Source: Ichthyophis bannanicus
Taxonomy: Eukaryota > Chordata > Amphibia > Gymnophiona > Ichthyophiidae
Assembly (NCBI GenBank): GCA_033557465.1
Contig: CM066033.1
Span: 704,973,637-705,037,636, forward strand
Reading direction: 5' to 3'
DNA: 64,000 bases
Shown here: positions 1 to 11,279 of the stretch, one piece after another
Layout: each line of letters opens with the position of its first letter
How positions within the stretch are numbered: the stretch's first letter is position 1
The notes under the pieces: generated by a model
The model's database searches: none
Told to the model about the DNA's origin: nothing
The model's input: only the letters and a program-made list of their open reading frames with translations
Made by a program: the position numbers and the translations under genes

Positions 1-721
1 TGGTTTTAAGAAGTGTTCTAAGTGTGGTGGTAACATCTCGGCCACCGACACCCATGATTGGTGTCTAAAATGCTTAGGGCTTGATCATCAGCCATCAGAA
101 TGTCCTCTCTGTAGAAAGATGATGAAGAGAGGCCTACAGAATCGAGCTGCAAAGCTGGGCAGCCTCTTTGCTTCCGCTGCTATCTTTTTAGCATCATCAT
201 CATCGAGAGCTTCATCTTCCTCGCAAGAATCTCAGGTATCGAAACCTAAGACTTCATCGAAGGCTGGCTGCCCCCCCAAGAGTAGATCTCCTTCTAAGCA
301 TCGAGATGCCTCGGGCATTGTCCTGGAAGGGGACACACCAGCCAAACAACCCCCGCGGGAGGACCTTCCATCCAAAGCCTTAATGGGGTCCTAGGATGCT
401 CCCAAGACCTCCACCTCCAGAGAGCTACTGGTGCTATGCTCAGGGATCGTGACCCGCAATTCCAGTACTGATACCCAAGTATCAGCAAACTCCAAGGATC
501 AAGGTATCCTTCCATCGAGCGGAGCTTAGCAGCCTTCCTGGCAGCCTCAGTTCCAGTCAAACCATTACAGTCTGTTCCGAAGGCATTGGTACCAGTTTCG
601 GTACCGATACAACCTGCATCAACTTTTTTGCTGCTTTCCATGCTACTGCCCATGCCGGCCCTTGAATCCGTTTCCGGTACCGAGGTTCCAACCACACAGA
701 TACCAGGCACCGGGTTCAACC
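1..721 (+). pseudogene. DIRS-A gag, 5' part
   Basis: This is the N-terminal half of the DIRS Gag-like protein, presumed to package the element RNA. The window opens at about the fifth codon. A Cys/His cluster follows at once (CSKC, then HDWCLKC, then CPLC), spaced as in copies B, C, F and G. A basic and Ser-rich stretch comes next (RGLQNRAAKL, then SSSSRASSSS). An early stop near 390 and a frame change break the ORF. A LINE fragment then interrupts it. No start codon is visible because it lies outside the window; the sister copies begin with ATG GAG AAA CCA. Confidence 0.7.
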
Positions 722-1885
722 GGTACTACTACTACTGAGCATTTGTATAGCGCTACAAGCCATACGCAGCACTGCACAGACATGTAAGAGACAGTCTCTG
801 CTCATGAGAGCTTACAATCTAGCAAAGACAGACAACACAGAAGGTGCAGACAGTGATAAAACAAGGGGGAATGGTAAAGAAACAAAGAGATCAGGTGAGT
901 TAAGAACCAAAAGCAGCAGAGAAGAGGTGAGTTTTCAGCCTGGATTTGAAAAGGGACAGAGAAGGTGCCTGGCGTACAGACACAGATTGTTCCAGGCGTA
1001 AGGTGCAGCAAGGTGAAAGGAGCGAAGTCTGTAGTTATCAATAGAAGAGAAGGGCACAGATAGAAGTGATTTGCCAGAAGAGCGGAGTTCTCGAGGGGGG
1101 GTGTAAGGAAAGATAAGAGAAGAAAGTAGTGAAGGAGCTGCAGAGTGAATACATTTACATATAGGTCAACAAGAGAAGTTTGAACTGGATGCAGAAACAG
1201 ATAGGGAGCCAATGAAGTGAGTTGAGAAGAGGGGTAATATGGGCATGATGAGGCTGGCGGAAGATTAGCCGCGCAGCAGAGTGCTGAACAGATTGAAGGG
1301 GAGAGAGATGATTCAAAGGGAGACCAGCAATGAGTAGGTCACAGTAGTCAAGATGAGAGGTGATTAAGGAGTGGATAAGCGTCTTAGTAGTGTGTTCAGA
1401 AAGGAAAGGGCGGATTTTGTTGATGTTATAGAGAAAAAAATGGCAAGTCTTAGCTATCAGATGGATGTGTGTGGAGAAGAAGAGAGAGGAGTCAAAGACA
1501 ACCCCAAGGTTGCGAGCCAAGGAAACAGGAAGGAGTAGAGAGTTATCCACAGAGACTGAGAAGGAAGGAAGAGGAGAGGAGGTTTTAAGGGGAAAGATAA
1601 GAAGCTCAGTCTTGACCAAGTTCAATTTCAAGTGGCAGCGAGACATCCAAGCAGCAATGTCAGAAAGGCAGGCAGAGATCCGGGTCTGGATTGCTGGGAG
1701 ATTTCAGGCGTAGAGAGGTAGATCTGGGAGTCATCGGCATAAAGATGATACTGAAAGCCATGGGAAGAGATGAGCGCACCAAGGGACTGAGTATATAGAG
1801 AGAAAAGGAGTGGACCCAAGACAGATCCTTGGGGTACACCAACTGAGAGCGGGATAGCAGCAGAGGAGGATCCACCAGTTCGTAT
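722..1885 (-). pseudogene. Truncated LINE reverse transcriptase inside DIRS-A gag
   Basis: This minus-strand fragment holds the C-terminal RT half of an APE-type LINE. Motif B ([13 protein letters not shown]) lies near 1,800-1,860 and the catalytic YADD near 1,745. They are followed by the L2/CR1/Rex1-type C-terminus with HLDYCDLLIAGLP and LHWLPI down to about 1,155. The 3' UTR runs to a short (TACT/ACT)n tail at 724-736. The sequence before the tail resembles 3' ends I associate with Rex1/L2-type LINEs of amphibians and squamates. A frameshift lies near 1,640. The copy is 5' truncated at about 1,885, where DIRS gag resumes. I found no clear target-site duplication. Confidence 0.75.
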
Positions 1886-2850
1886 GGAGCGCGAACACCC
1901 TGCCCGATGATTCTTCAAGTCTTCGGATTCCGATTCATTGGATGATGAATCAGCTGATACTCGAGACATGCAAACTCTTCCAGAGGACCTATCCCCGTCC
2001 CCACAATGCCACATGTCCCCACCAGAGGACATGTCTTTTCAAGACTTTATTTGCGATGTTGCTAGGGGCCTGTCCATAACAGTGACACTGGAGAAAGAGC
2101 CTAGGACCAAGGAATTAGAAATTCTCCAATACCCGACAACTCCAAAAGAGGCAGCTATGCTCCCTATCCATACGATAGCTTCACTACCTCATACTTCGTA
2201 TGTGGGAGACACCTCTAGCTATTTCTCTCCATACCAGATGGCTGGATACCATGTACCGGGTACCGGAGTGCCCTGGCTTTCAAAAAAGACAATTGCCGCA
2301 CCATTACATGGTAGTGGAATCAGCAATGTATCAGATCAAGAAAACGAAGATACATTCCTCAAACCCTCCGGATAGGGAATCGAGAATCCTCGATACTTTT
2401 GGTCGACATTTTCCAGCCTCCATGCTATCGGCCAGAATTAGTTCTTACATTCTCTATATGGGTATGTTCCTTAGAGAGGTGGCTAAAGATTTGGAGTTAA
2501 TGGCTCCTCTTCTCCAGGATGACAAGAGGGCGGATTATCTCACCCTTGTGAAGCATGCTCAGAATGTTTCAAAGTTTGTTAATAGAGCAACTTTTGATTG
2601 CTTTGAGTGCATCAGCAGGACCTCATCCATCTGCATCACAGGATTGCTTGTCTCCCAGCATCGGATCTTAAACAATGGGTTCAAGATAAACTGGGTAACA
2701 TCCTTTGCACCGGTGAAAACCTCTTTGGCAAGGATTGGCAAGAGAAGGCCTCTCAGTTGGAGTCTGAGAACACTACTCTAAATAGGTTCTCAAGGTCTAC
2801 TGCCAACCCAGCTAAGAAGAAAGCAGCAAAGAAAGCTTTTTTTCAATAAA
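1886..2850 (+). pseudogene. DIRS-A gag, 3' part
   Basis: Gag resumes after the LINE with the acidic Ser/Asp stretch and the block [12 protein letters not shown]. That block is shared nearly unchanged by copies B, C and F. Downstream is the conserved core with YILYMGMFLREV, LVKHAQNVSKFVNRATFDCFEC and CTGENLFGKDW. The tail is Lys-rich (AKKKAAKKAFFQ) at about 2,805-2,848. The frame changes at least twice (near 2,330 and 2,640), so no intact Gag can be made. The Lys-rich tail suggests nucleic-acid binding; that is inference from charge only. Confidence 0.75.
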
Positions 2851-3834
2851 AAGAAGTACTATCCTTCTTATACCCCTGCTGTTCAGTGTCAGCATCATGC
2901 TCCTCAGAAGGGACAACAACCTCCAGAACAGCAAAAGAAGGCTCAGACTCCCAAGTCTCAGCCACCTCAGCAGGCCCAAACTGCTCTGGATTTTTGACTC
3001 CTTTCTAGAGGACATAGCTGTGCTGCCTCTGGAGAATCCCGACCCTGTCCACATTCCCGGAAAACTTTATCACTATGCCCACAGGTGGCATCTCATCACC
3101 TCGGAGCAGTGGACATTTTCCATAGTGTAGGAGGGATACAAACTTCATCTACGAAGTCTACTCCCCCCCCCTCCCCGACTTCACCAAGAGAGTTCTGTTC
3201 TCAACCGCCTCTCACTGCTCTGTTACTATGTCACCTCCCTTCTACTGCAGGGAGGTTCCATCATTCCAGCAGGGAATGGGCTTCTATTCTCCCTACTTTT
3301 TTATTCCAAAGAAAATGGGGCAGGGGAGGGGGGGGAATGCAGGCCCATTCTGGAACTCGGGGAGCTAAACAAGCATCTCCTGCAGAAGAAATTCAAGATG
3401 ATCTCCCTGGGGACCCTTCTTCCCTATCTCCATAGTCAGGATTGGCTCTGTTTTCTAGATCTAAAGGAAGCATGCACTCACATTCTTATCCATCCAGAGC
3501 ACAGAAAATTCCTGCATTTCATGTTTCAGGGAAGACACTATTAATACAGCATCCTGCCTTTTGGCCTCGCCTCTGCCCCAAGAGTCTTCATAAAGTGCAT
3601 GGCGGTAGTAGCCGCATTCTTAAGGACTCTAGGGATATTTGTCTTCCCTTACTTAGACGACTGGCTCATAAGGGCAAGCACCTCTCAGGAAGCCAGTCTG
3701 TCCCTCTCACGCACCATGCAGGTATTACAACATTTGGGATTTGTCATAAATCTTCCAAAGTTCCAACTTGTCCCCTCTCAAAATCTAGAGTTCATAGGGG
3801 TCCTCTTAAATACTCAGCAGTCAAGAGCATATCT
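2851..3834 (+). pseudogene. DIRS-A RT, N-terminal part
   Basis: This is the linker and the front half of the DIRS reverse transcriptase. Recognisable blocks are KMISLGTLLPYL (about 3,395), DLKEACTHILIHP (3,455) and LPFGLASAPRVF (3,555). The catalytic FPYLDDWLI follows, with YLDD at 3,650-3,661. LEFIGVLL sits at 3,785. Frameshifts near 3,330 and 3,540 disrupt the frame. The coding sequence stops at TCA AGA GCA TAT CT, where DIRS-B is inserted. It continues at 18,681. Confidence 0.8.
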
Positions 3835-4010
3835 CCAGGAACAAGCAGGAATGTAGTCTTCACATATGGGTATCGTCGGTACCGACAGAGCCTGTGCGGG
3901 AACGCTCCCCAGCGTCCAATAGGAAAGCTTTTGGGAGCATCCCACAGCACCTCTGTGCTGCCATACCGCCTTTCCAACTCTCCCTCTTCAGTTCTTTGTT
4001 TTCCACGGAG
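3835..4010 (+). repeat. DIRS-B left inverted terminal repeat
   Basis: The outermost bases are CCAGGAACAAGCAGGAATGT, followed by a block rich in GGTACC-like steps and by TCCCTCTTCAGT. The reverse complement of most of this block recurs in the right ITR at about 18,490-18,646 and in its duplicate 699 bp earlier. In known DIRS elements the two terminal repeats are inverted and are joined in a circular DNA intermediate before integration. The exact inner limit is uncertain by some tens of bases. Confidence 0.8.
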
Positions 4011-4228
4011 CCGACGCATACCCTGTCACCGCAGAAAATTTATTTGTATTCTTTTTTGTTTTTTATGGTTGCATCTGCCTTCATTTGACGCCTACCGGAA
4101 CCGCCGGTTCTCTTTTCTTCTTTTTCAAAAAAAAACAAACCTAGCTTTCTAAAAGATGTTTCTTTCAGGGGCCTTTCCCCTCTCGGTGCTAGGCACCATT
4201 TTGGGCACTAGGCCCACTTTTTTCAAAC

Positions 4229-6075
4229 ATGGAGAAACCAGCTAGTGGTTTCAAGAAATGTTCTAAGTGTGGCGGTACCATATCCATCACCGACACCCAT
4301 GAATGGTGTCTCAAATGTTTAGGTCCTGACCATTCTCCATCGGAGTGTCTCTCCTGCAGAAAAATGACTAAGAGGGGCCTGCAGCATAGAGCTGCAAAAC
4401 TCGGTACCCTTTTTGCTGCAGATACGATGTCAGTTGCATCAATGTCTTCCTCCCGTGGATCTCAGGTAACTAAACCTAAGTCTTCTAAGACTGGATGGTC
4501 CTCAAAGGGTAAATCTCCTTCCAGGTATCGAGATGCCACTGTCATTGCCCTCGAGGAAAGTTCACTGGCAAAACAGCCCCGGCGGGAGGCTTCGGTCTCC
4601 AAAGCATTAACAGGGCTCCAGAATGTTCCAGAGGCTTCCACCTCTGCAGAACTACTGGTGCCATGTTCTGGGGGTCGTGGCCGCTTCCACCAGTACCGAC
4701 ACCCAAGCATCGGCAGGAGAGATGGATCAGAGAATCCTCGCTATCGAACGCAGTCTAGTGGCCCTCTTAGCAGCTTTGGTACCACTAAGACCGCTTCAGA
4801 TGGTTCCACAGGTATCGGTACTGACATCGGTACCGGTACCGAGTGCACCTGCCTCGGCTGGTTTGCTTCCCCCCATGCCGAGCCTTGAGTCTAATTCAGG
4901 TATCGAGGGGCCGGTACCAAGATACCCCGACACCGACTTTGAGCGGTACCGGTACCAGGCATTGCAGGCACACTTGGCGCAGAGATACTTCAAATCCTCC
5001 GATTCTGATGACTCTGCCAGTACCAGAGCAATCCTTCTGGAGGCTCCATCTCTTTCTCCTCAATGCAGAATGTCTCCTCCAGAGGACATGTCCTTCCAGG
5101 ATTTCATATGTGATTTAGCTCGAGGTCTTTCAATCACGGTGACTCCGGAGAAGAAGCCCAGAGTAGAAGAATTAGAAATTCGTCAATACCCTAAGGCTCC
5201 TAAGGAGGCAGTTACCCTTTCCATTCACAGAATCTTGCATGATCTTATGCTAAGAATGTGGGAAACTCCTTTAACAGTTTCTCCACACTCTCAGCGACTC
5301 GATACCACGTACCGAGTTCCAAGCTGTCCTGGTTTTCAAAAGACTCAGTTACCACACCATTTAATGATGGTGGAATCGGCGATGCGTAGGATTAAAGAGT
5401 GCTAAAATGCATTCTTCCAATCCTCCAGGCCGTGAATCGAGGAAAATAGATGCGTTTGGGCATCGATGCTTCCAATCCTCCATGTTGTCAGCCAGGATCA
5501 GCTCCTACATTCTCTATATAGGAATGTTCCTCAAAGAGGTTGCAGGAGACTTGGAGCTCATGAGCCCTCTTCTCCCCGAGGAAAAAAGGGGGGAATTCCT
5601 TACTCTGGTCAAACATGCCCAGCATGTCTCAAAGTTTATGAACCGTGCAACCTTTGATTTCTTTGAATGCATTAGCAGAACCTCTGCTATTTCCATCGGT
5701 GCACGTCGTATTGCCTGGCTTCAGGCATCAGACTTAGAACAATGGGTGCAAGTTAAACTGGGAAACATCCCTTGCACAGGAGAAAATCTCTTTGGCAAGG
5801 ATTGGCAAGACAAGGCAAATCAGATTGAATCTGAAAATACTACCTTGAATAGACTATCAAAGTCTACAGCCAACCCAGCAAAGAAAAAGTCAGTCAAGAA
5901 ACCCTTTTTCAACAAGAAAGAGGTTTTACCCATCTTACACCCATCATGCTCACTGTCCAGTTCATGTTCCCCAAAAGGGACAGCAACAGAACAGATAGCA
6001 AAGGAAGCCACAAGTTCCAAGAACTCAACCGTCTCAACAAGCTCAGCCTCCTCAGGGGTTTTGACTCTTTCCTAG
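4229..6075 (+). pseudogene. DIRS-B gag
   Basis: The start is ATG GAG AAA CCA at 4,229, followed by the N-terminal Cys/His cluster (CSKC, HEWCLKC, CLSC). A Lys/Arg and Ser-rich stretch comes next, then a low-complexity linker with repeated GGTACC. The block [12 protein letters not shown] (about 5,070) and the conserved helical core (5,500-5,800, CTGENLFGKDW) follow. A Lys-rich tail ends near 5,920. Two frame changes (about 4,680 and 5,403) break an otherwise well-preserved gene. The order matches copies A, C and F, which supports the start choice. Confidence 0.78.
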
Positions 6076-6149
6076 AGAACTTAGTCTTTCTGCCCCTGAA
6101 AGGTCCGGAACCCTTTACCATTCCCGGCAGGATATGCCATTTTGCCAAT

Positions 6150-6302
6150 AGTAATCTGCCATTTTGTAAAATAGTTATCTCCAAGTTATAATGCCCTCTT
6201 CAATGTAATTTCAGTTTGTTCAATGTAAACCGCACTGATGCACAATAGCGCGGTATATAAGAGAAAATAAATAAAATAAAATAAAAAATAAATAAATAAA
6301 AG
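6150..6302 (+). repeat. L2-like LINE 3' tail
   Basis: This short fragment sits between B gag and RT. It has the 3' signature shared with the large LINEs of this window: AAACCGC, a short loop, GCGGTATATAA, then an (AAATA)n tail. DIRS sequence resumes at AGATGGCAACAAATAAC, as expected from copy C (near 11,328). It is a heavily 5'-truncated LINE insertion or a SINE that borrows the LINE 3' end. The two cannot be separated here. Confidence 0.7.
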
Positions 6303-6329
6303 ATGGCAACAAATAACATCAGAAAATTG

Positions 6330-8130
6330 GACTCTCTCCATTGTATGGCAGGGGTACAGGCTTCATTTTCACAGCATGCCCCCACCTACAATTATAAAAT
6401 AGTTCAATTCTCAGGTCCTTGCCACTGATCTCTTGGGTCAGTAGGTCGCATCGCTTCTTGCTCAGGGAGCAATAGAAGAGGTACCCATATCCCAACAGGG
6501 CATGGGGTTCTACTCCCCCTATTTTCTCATCCCAAAGAAAACAGGGGGATACAGGCCCATTCTGGACCTCAGAGAATTAAACAAATATATATTCTGAGAA
6601 AAATTCAAAATGATCTCCCTCGGAACACTCCTGCCATACCTTCAGAGTCAGGACTGGCTATGTTAGCTAGATCTAAAGGATCCATATACGCATATTCTCA
6701 TCCATACAGATCACAGGAGATTCCTTTGGTTCCTTTTCCAGGGAAGACACTTCCAATAAAGGGTTCTTCCCTTTGGTCTGACTTCTGCCCCAAGGGTCTT
6801 CACAAAATGCATGGCAGTAATAGCAGCATTTCTCAGAATTCTGGGAATATTCGTCTTCCCTTACTTAGACGACTGGCTCATTCGAGCATCAACAACTCTG
6901 GAAGCCAGCTTTGCTCTTTCTCGCATGATGCAAATGCTGCGCTACTTGGGATTGGTCATAAACCTCCCAAAATCTCAGCTCACCCCTTCTCAATCTCTAG
7001 AATTCATAGGGGCTCGTCTAGACACAAGGCAGTCAAAGGCTTTCCTGCCACAGCCACGCTGTCTGCTTATAGTACAGCTGGCACCCCAAGCAGCTATGAA
7101 AGTCTTTCTGACTGCTCGAGAGATGCTTCAGCTTCTGGGGCATATGGCATCCACTGTCCATGTGGTTCCCTATGCTCGCCTTCATATGCGAGCAGCCCAG
7201 TGGACCCTATCCTCTCAGTGGACACAGGCCTCGGGTCGACTAACTGACAAAATCAGAAACGCCAAAGGTCCCATTTCATCCCTGCAATGGTGGCAATCAC
7301 TGGAAAATCTTCTCATAGGCTCTCCTTTCCAGCAGCCTCTATGCCAAGCCACCCTAACAACAGATGCGTCCAAGTTGGGTTGGGGGGCTCACTTGCACGA
7401 TCTCTCCACTCAGGGTCTCTGGACCACACAGGAGGCTTGTCTTCACATAAACCTCCTAGACCTCAGAGACATTTTCTATGCTCTTTGAGTATTCCAGGCC
7501 CAGCTCAGCTACAAGACAGTCCTGGTTCAAACTGACAATCAAGTAGCCATGTTCTATGCGAACAAGCAGGGCAGAACAGGCTCTCTGTCGTTATGCAACG
7601 AAGCTTTGCGACTGTGGGCCCTCGCCAGAGAGCTTCAAATCCACCTCCTAGTGGTATATCATCCAGGCATTCAAAATCTTTGGACAGACAAACTCAGTCC
7701 AATACTGATGCCACACGAATGGTCTCTTCACTTAGACCAACTGGATCGAGTGTTTCGAATCTGGGGAACCCCAGATATAGACCTCTTTGGAAGTCCACAG
7801 AATGCCAAAATCCCCTGATTCTGTTCCAGAATTCTAGCTCAAAACTGTCAGGCACGAGATGCCTTCCTCCTCCACTGGGGTCAGGACTTCCTCTATGTCT
7901 TCCCACCCATTCACCTCATTCCCAAAATGTTGTTCAAGCTTCAGAGAGACAGAGGTTGTATGATACTCATAGCTCCACGTTGGCCACGACAAACGTGGTA
8001 TCCTCTGCTTCTACGTGTCTCTCAGGCCACACCTCTGGAGTTGGGATGTGCTCCAGATCTTCTTTCCCAAGAGAGCGGGACTCTGTTGCACCCGAATCCC
8101 CAGTCCCTGCATCTCAGGGCCTGGTTGCTG
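6330..8130 (+). pseudogene. DIRS-B RT / RNase H / methyltransferase-like region
   Basis: This is the polymerase region that copies the element RNA. The RT carries GFYSPYFLIPKK (about 6,505), then FPYLDDWLI with YLDD at 6,862-6,873, then the connection with LEFIGARLDT. RNase H follows, with TTDASKLGWG, INLLDLRD, QTDNQVAMFYANKQGRTGS and the late WTDKLS. A region with WGTPDIDLFGSP, YVFPP and MILIAPRWPRQTWYPLLLRVS matches the Dam-like methyltransferase domain reported for DIRS1-type elements. There is a stop at 7,486-7,488 and there are frame changes near 6,600-6,800 and 7,818, so it is not functional. Confidence 0.8.
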
Positions 8131-8972
8131 AAAGCCTAGAACCCCTGGATATCAACTTTTCTCAACAGGTAAAGGATATCCTAGTGGCTTCCAGAAAGCC
8201 CTTCACAAGGCGATCTTACGCCTTTAAGTGGAAAAGGTTCTCTGTATGATGTTCTCAAAAGGGACTTAACCCCCTTTTGGTGCCTGTACAATTGCTACTG
8301 GAGTGTCTTCTCCATTTATCAAATTCTGGTCTTAAAACCAATTCAGTAAGAGTCCATCTGAGTGCCATTGCAGCTTCCTGCAAGACTCTGAAGAAACAAC
8401 CTATCTCCTCTCATCCCCTCGTAGCAAGATTCATGAGAGGTCTACTCTTAACAAAACTTCCCATTAAGCCGCTGCCGGTGGCATGGGATCTGAATCTTGT
8501 TTTCGGGCAACTCATGAAACCGCCTTTTGAGCCTTTAGCCACTACAGCTCTGAAGTTTCTTTCATGGAAGGTCAACTTCCTAGTTGCCCTCACTTCTGCA
8601 AGACGCATCAGTGAGTTACAGGCCTTAGTGACGGATCCTCCTTATGCAAGATTTCGCCATGGTAAGGTAGTTCTTAGGACTCATCCTTACTTTATGCCAA
8701 AGGTGGTTTCGCCTTTCCATTTAAACCAAGCGGTTTACCTTCCTGTATTTTTCCCTAGGCCTCATGCCTCTAATGCTGAAAGGAACCTTCACACGTTAGA
8801 ATGTAAAAGAACCTTGGCTTTTTACTTTCAAAGACCTAAGCAACATAGAAAATCTTCTCAGCTTTTTGTTGCTTTTGATTCTAGTCATTTGGGACTTCCA
8901 GTTTCCAAAAGAACGCTCTCTAGGTAGATTGCAAATTGCATATCCTTTACATATGAGAGTAAGAGACTATCT
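8131..8972 (+). pseudogene. DIRS-B tyrosine recombinase, N-terminal part
   Basis: DIRS elements integrate with a tyrosine recombinase in place of an integrase. This part carries the N-terminal DNA-binding region (VKDILVASRKP, RRSYAFKW, LKTNSVRVHLSAIAAS) and the box I motif TSARRISELQAL. The catalytic Arg there is intact (CGC at 8,604-8,606). FHLNQAVYLPVFFPRPH follows. There are stops near 8,248 and 8,925. The gene is cut at AAGAGACTATCT by DIRS-C and continues at 17,283 with CTCGAAGGCCATG, where the HxxR and Tyr boxes lie. The rejoined flanks keep the frame. Confidence 0.83.
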
Positions 8973-9146
8973 CCAGGAACAAGCAGGAATGTTGTCTTCA
9001 CATATGGGTATCGTCGGTACTGATGGAGCCTGCGCGGGAACGCTCCCCAGCATCCAATAGGAATGCTTTTGGGAGCATCCCTCAGCACATGCGCGCTGCC
9101 TTCCCACCTTTCCAACTATCCCTCTTCAGTTCATTTCCCGCGGAGC
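8973..9146 (+). repeat. DIRS-C left inverted terminal repeat
   Basis: It starts CCAGGAACAAGCAGGAATGT and runs through CATATGGGTATCGTCGGTAC and the block containing GCTCCCCAGCATCCAATAGG to TCCCTCTTCAGT. The reverse complement is found at about 17,095-17,245 near the right end of the same element. The first 27 bases are also found inverted in the ICR at 16,926-16,952. Confidence 0.82.
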
Positions 9147-9264
9147 CGACAGGACACATACCCTGTCACCGCAGAAAATTTCTTCTTTAAACTTGTTTTC
9201 TTATGGTCGCATCTGCCTCCGCACGACACCTACCGGTACCGCCAGTTCTTTTTTCTTCTTTTCT

Positions 9265-9267
9265 AAA

Positions 9268-9336
<69 letters not shown>
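9265..9336. repeat. A-tract followed by (TA)30 microsatellite
   Basis: A run of 12 A is followed by an uninterrupted TA dinucleotide array of about 60 bp, lying between the left ITR and gag of DIRS-C. Copy B has only a short A-rich tract at the equivalent place, so the array expanded in C after the copies split. Confidence 0.95.
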
Positions 9337-9337
<1 letters not shown>

Positions 9338-9411
9338 TTTCTGAACTGTTCTCTTCAGAAACTTTTCTTTTGGTGCTAGGCGCCATTTTGGGTATTAGGC
9401 CCAATTAAAAG

Positions 9412-11094
9412 ATGGCAAAACCAGCTAGTGGTTTTAAAAAATGTACCAAGTGTGGCGGTACCATTTCCGTCACCGACATCCATGACTGGTGTCTCAAATG
9501 TTTAGGCCCTGACCATTCTCCATCTGAATGTCTCTCTTGTATGGGCATGACAAAAAGAGGAAGACAGAACCGGGCTGCAAAGCTCTTTACCCTCTTTTCT
9601 TCGGATGCCAGGTCTATTGCATCAACGTCTTCAAGAGCCTCGTCTTTCTCCCATGGATCTCAGGTAACTAAACATAAGAGCCAGTCCTAAAAGGGTAACT
9701 CTCCTTCAAAGCATTGAGAAGCCATTGGTTTTGCCCTTGAAGAAACTACACCAGCAAAACAGCCCCGACGGGAGGCTTCGGCCTCCAAAGCATCAGCGGG
9801 GTTCCAGGATGTTCTCGAGGCCTCAACCTCGGCAGAACTTCTGATGCCATGCTCAGGGGTTCCGGCCGCTTATACCGGTACCAATACCCAGGCATCAGCA
9901 GCGACGATAGACCAGAGATTCCTCACTATCAAACGCAGTCTTGCAGCTCTTCTTACAGCTGCGGTACCGTTGACACTGACGGTTCAACGGGCACCGGTAC
10001 CGATACTGATGCCGGTACCAGCACCGGTACAGATACCGGTACGAGCACCAACAGTACTGGTCCCGGTGGGAATTCTTCCCATGCCGACTTTTTCTTGCAT
10101 CGGCAGATCGGTATCGGACCAACTCGGTACCAACTTTGATCAATACCGAGCTCGTGCTTTGCATGAACATAGGGATCAGAGATACTTTGAGTCCTCCGAT
10201 TCCGAGGACTCTGATAATTCTGCCGGTACCAGAGTGTTTCTCCCGGAAGACTCCTCTTCTCCCCAACGCAGGATGTCTCCTCCGGAAGACATGTCTTTTC
10301 AGGATTTTATTCATAGCTCCTGAAAAATAACCTAGAGCAAAGGAATTGGAAATTCTCCAGTACCCTAAGGCTCCCAAGGAGGCAGTCACTCTGCCCATTC
10401 ATGAAATTCTTCATGATTTGATGCTCAGAATGTGGGAGACACCTTTGACCACATCTCCTCATTCTAGGAGACTCGATACCATGTATCGAGTTCCACCATG
10501 TCCTGGTTTTCAAAAGACTCAGATGCCACACCATTCAATGGTAGTGGAGTCAGCCATGCGTAGGATGAAAAAGTGCAAAGAGACATGCATCCAATCCTCC
10601 AGGTTGTGAATGCAGGACTCTTGACGCTTTTGGGCATCGAACATTTCAGGCTTCCATGCTTTCAGATAGGATCAGCTCATATATTTTATATATGGGAATG
10701 TTCCTCAAAGAGGCCACAGGAGATTTGGAGCTTATGAGCCCCATTCTCCCTGATGACAAACGGCAAGACTTCCTTACTCTTGTCAAGCATGCTCAAGACA
10801 TCTCTGAGTTTGTAAATCGTGCAGCCTTTGACTGCTTTGAATGCATCAGCAGAACGTCTGCTATTGCCATTGGTGCACGTCAGATTGCCTGGCTTCAGGC
10901 ATCAGACTTGGAGATTTGGGTACAGGATAAATTAGGAAACATCCCTTGCACAGGAGAAAATCTCTTTGGCAAGAATTGGCAGGAAAAGGCTAATGACATA
11001 GATGCTGACAATATCACTCTAGATAGATTGTCAAAATCTACAGCCACTCCAGCCAAAACGAAACCCTATAAAAAAAACCCTTTTTTTTAGCAAA
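9412..11094 (+). pseudogene. DIRS-C gag
   Basis: The start is ATG GCA AAA CCA at 9,412, followed by the Cys/His cluster (CTKCGG, HDWCLKC, CLSC). Two in-frame stops follow near 9,690 and 9,715, and a frame change near 10,320. The linker at about 9,960-10,060 is a GGTACC-rich repeat that would encode alternating Gly/Thr/Asp/Ser. The conserved blocks [35 protein letters not shown] and CTGENLFGKNW are intact between 10,270 and 10,980. The Lys-rich tail ends at about 11,090. Confidence 0.78.
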
Positions 11095-11279
11095 AAAATG
11101 AAGTTTTATCCGTCCTATGCCCAGCAAGGGCAAGCTCAGGGTCAAGTTGCCCAGAAAGGTCAACAACAACAATCCAGACAACAAAAGAAGCCAAAAGGCC
11201 TTAGAGCTCAACCAGCTCCACAGGCCCAGCCCCCTCAAGGGCTTTGACTCCTTCACAGAGAACTTAGCCTTCCTGCCTC

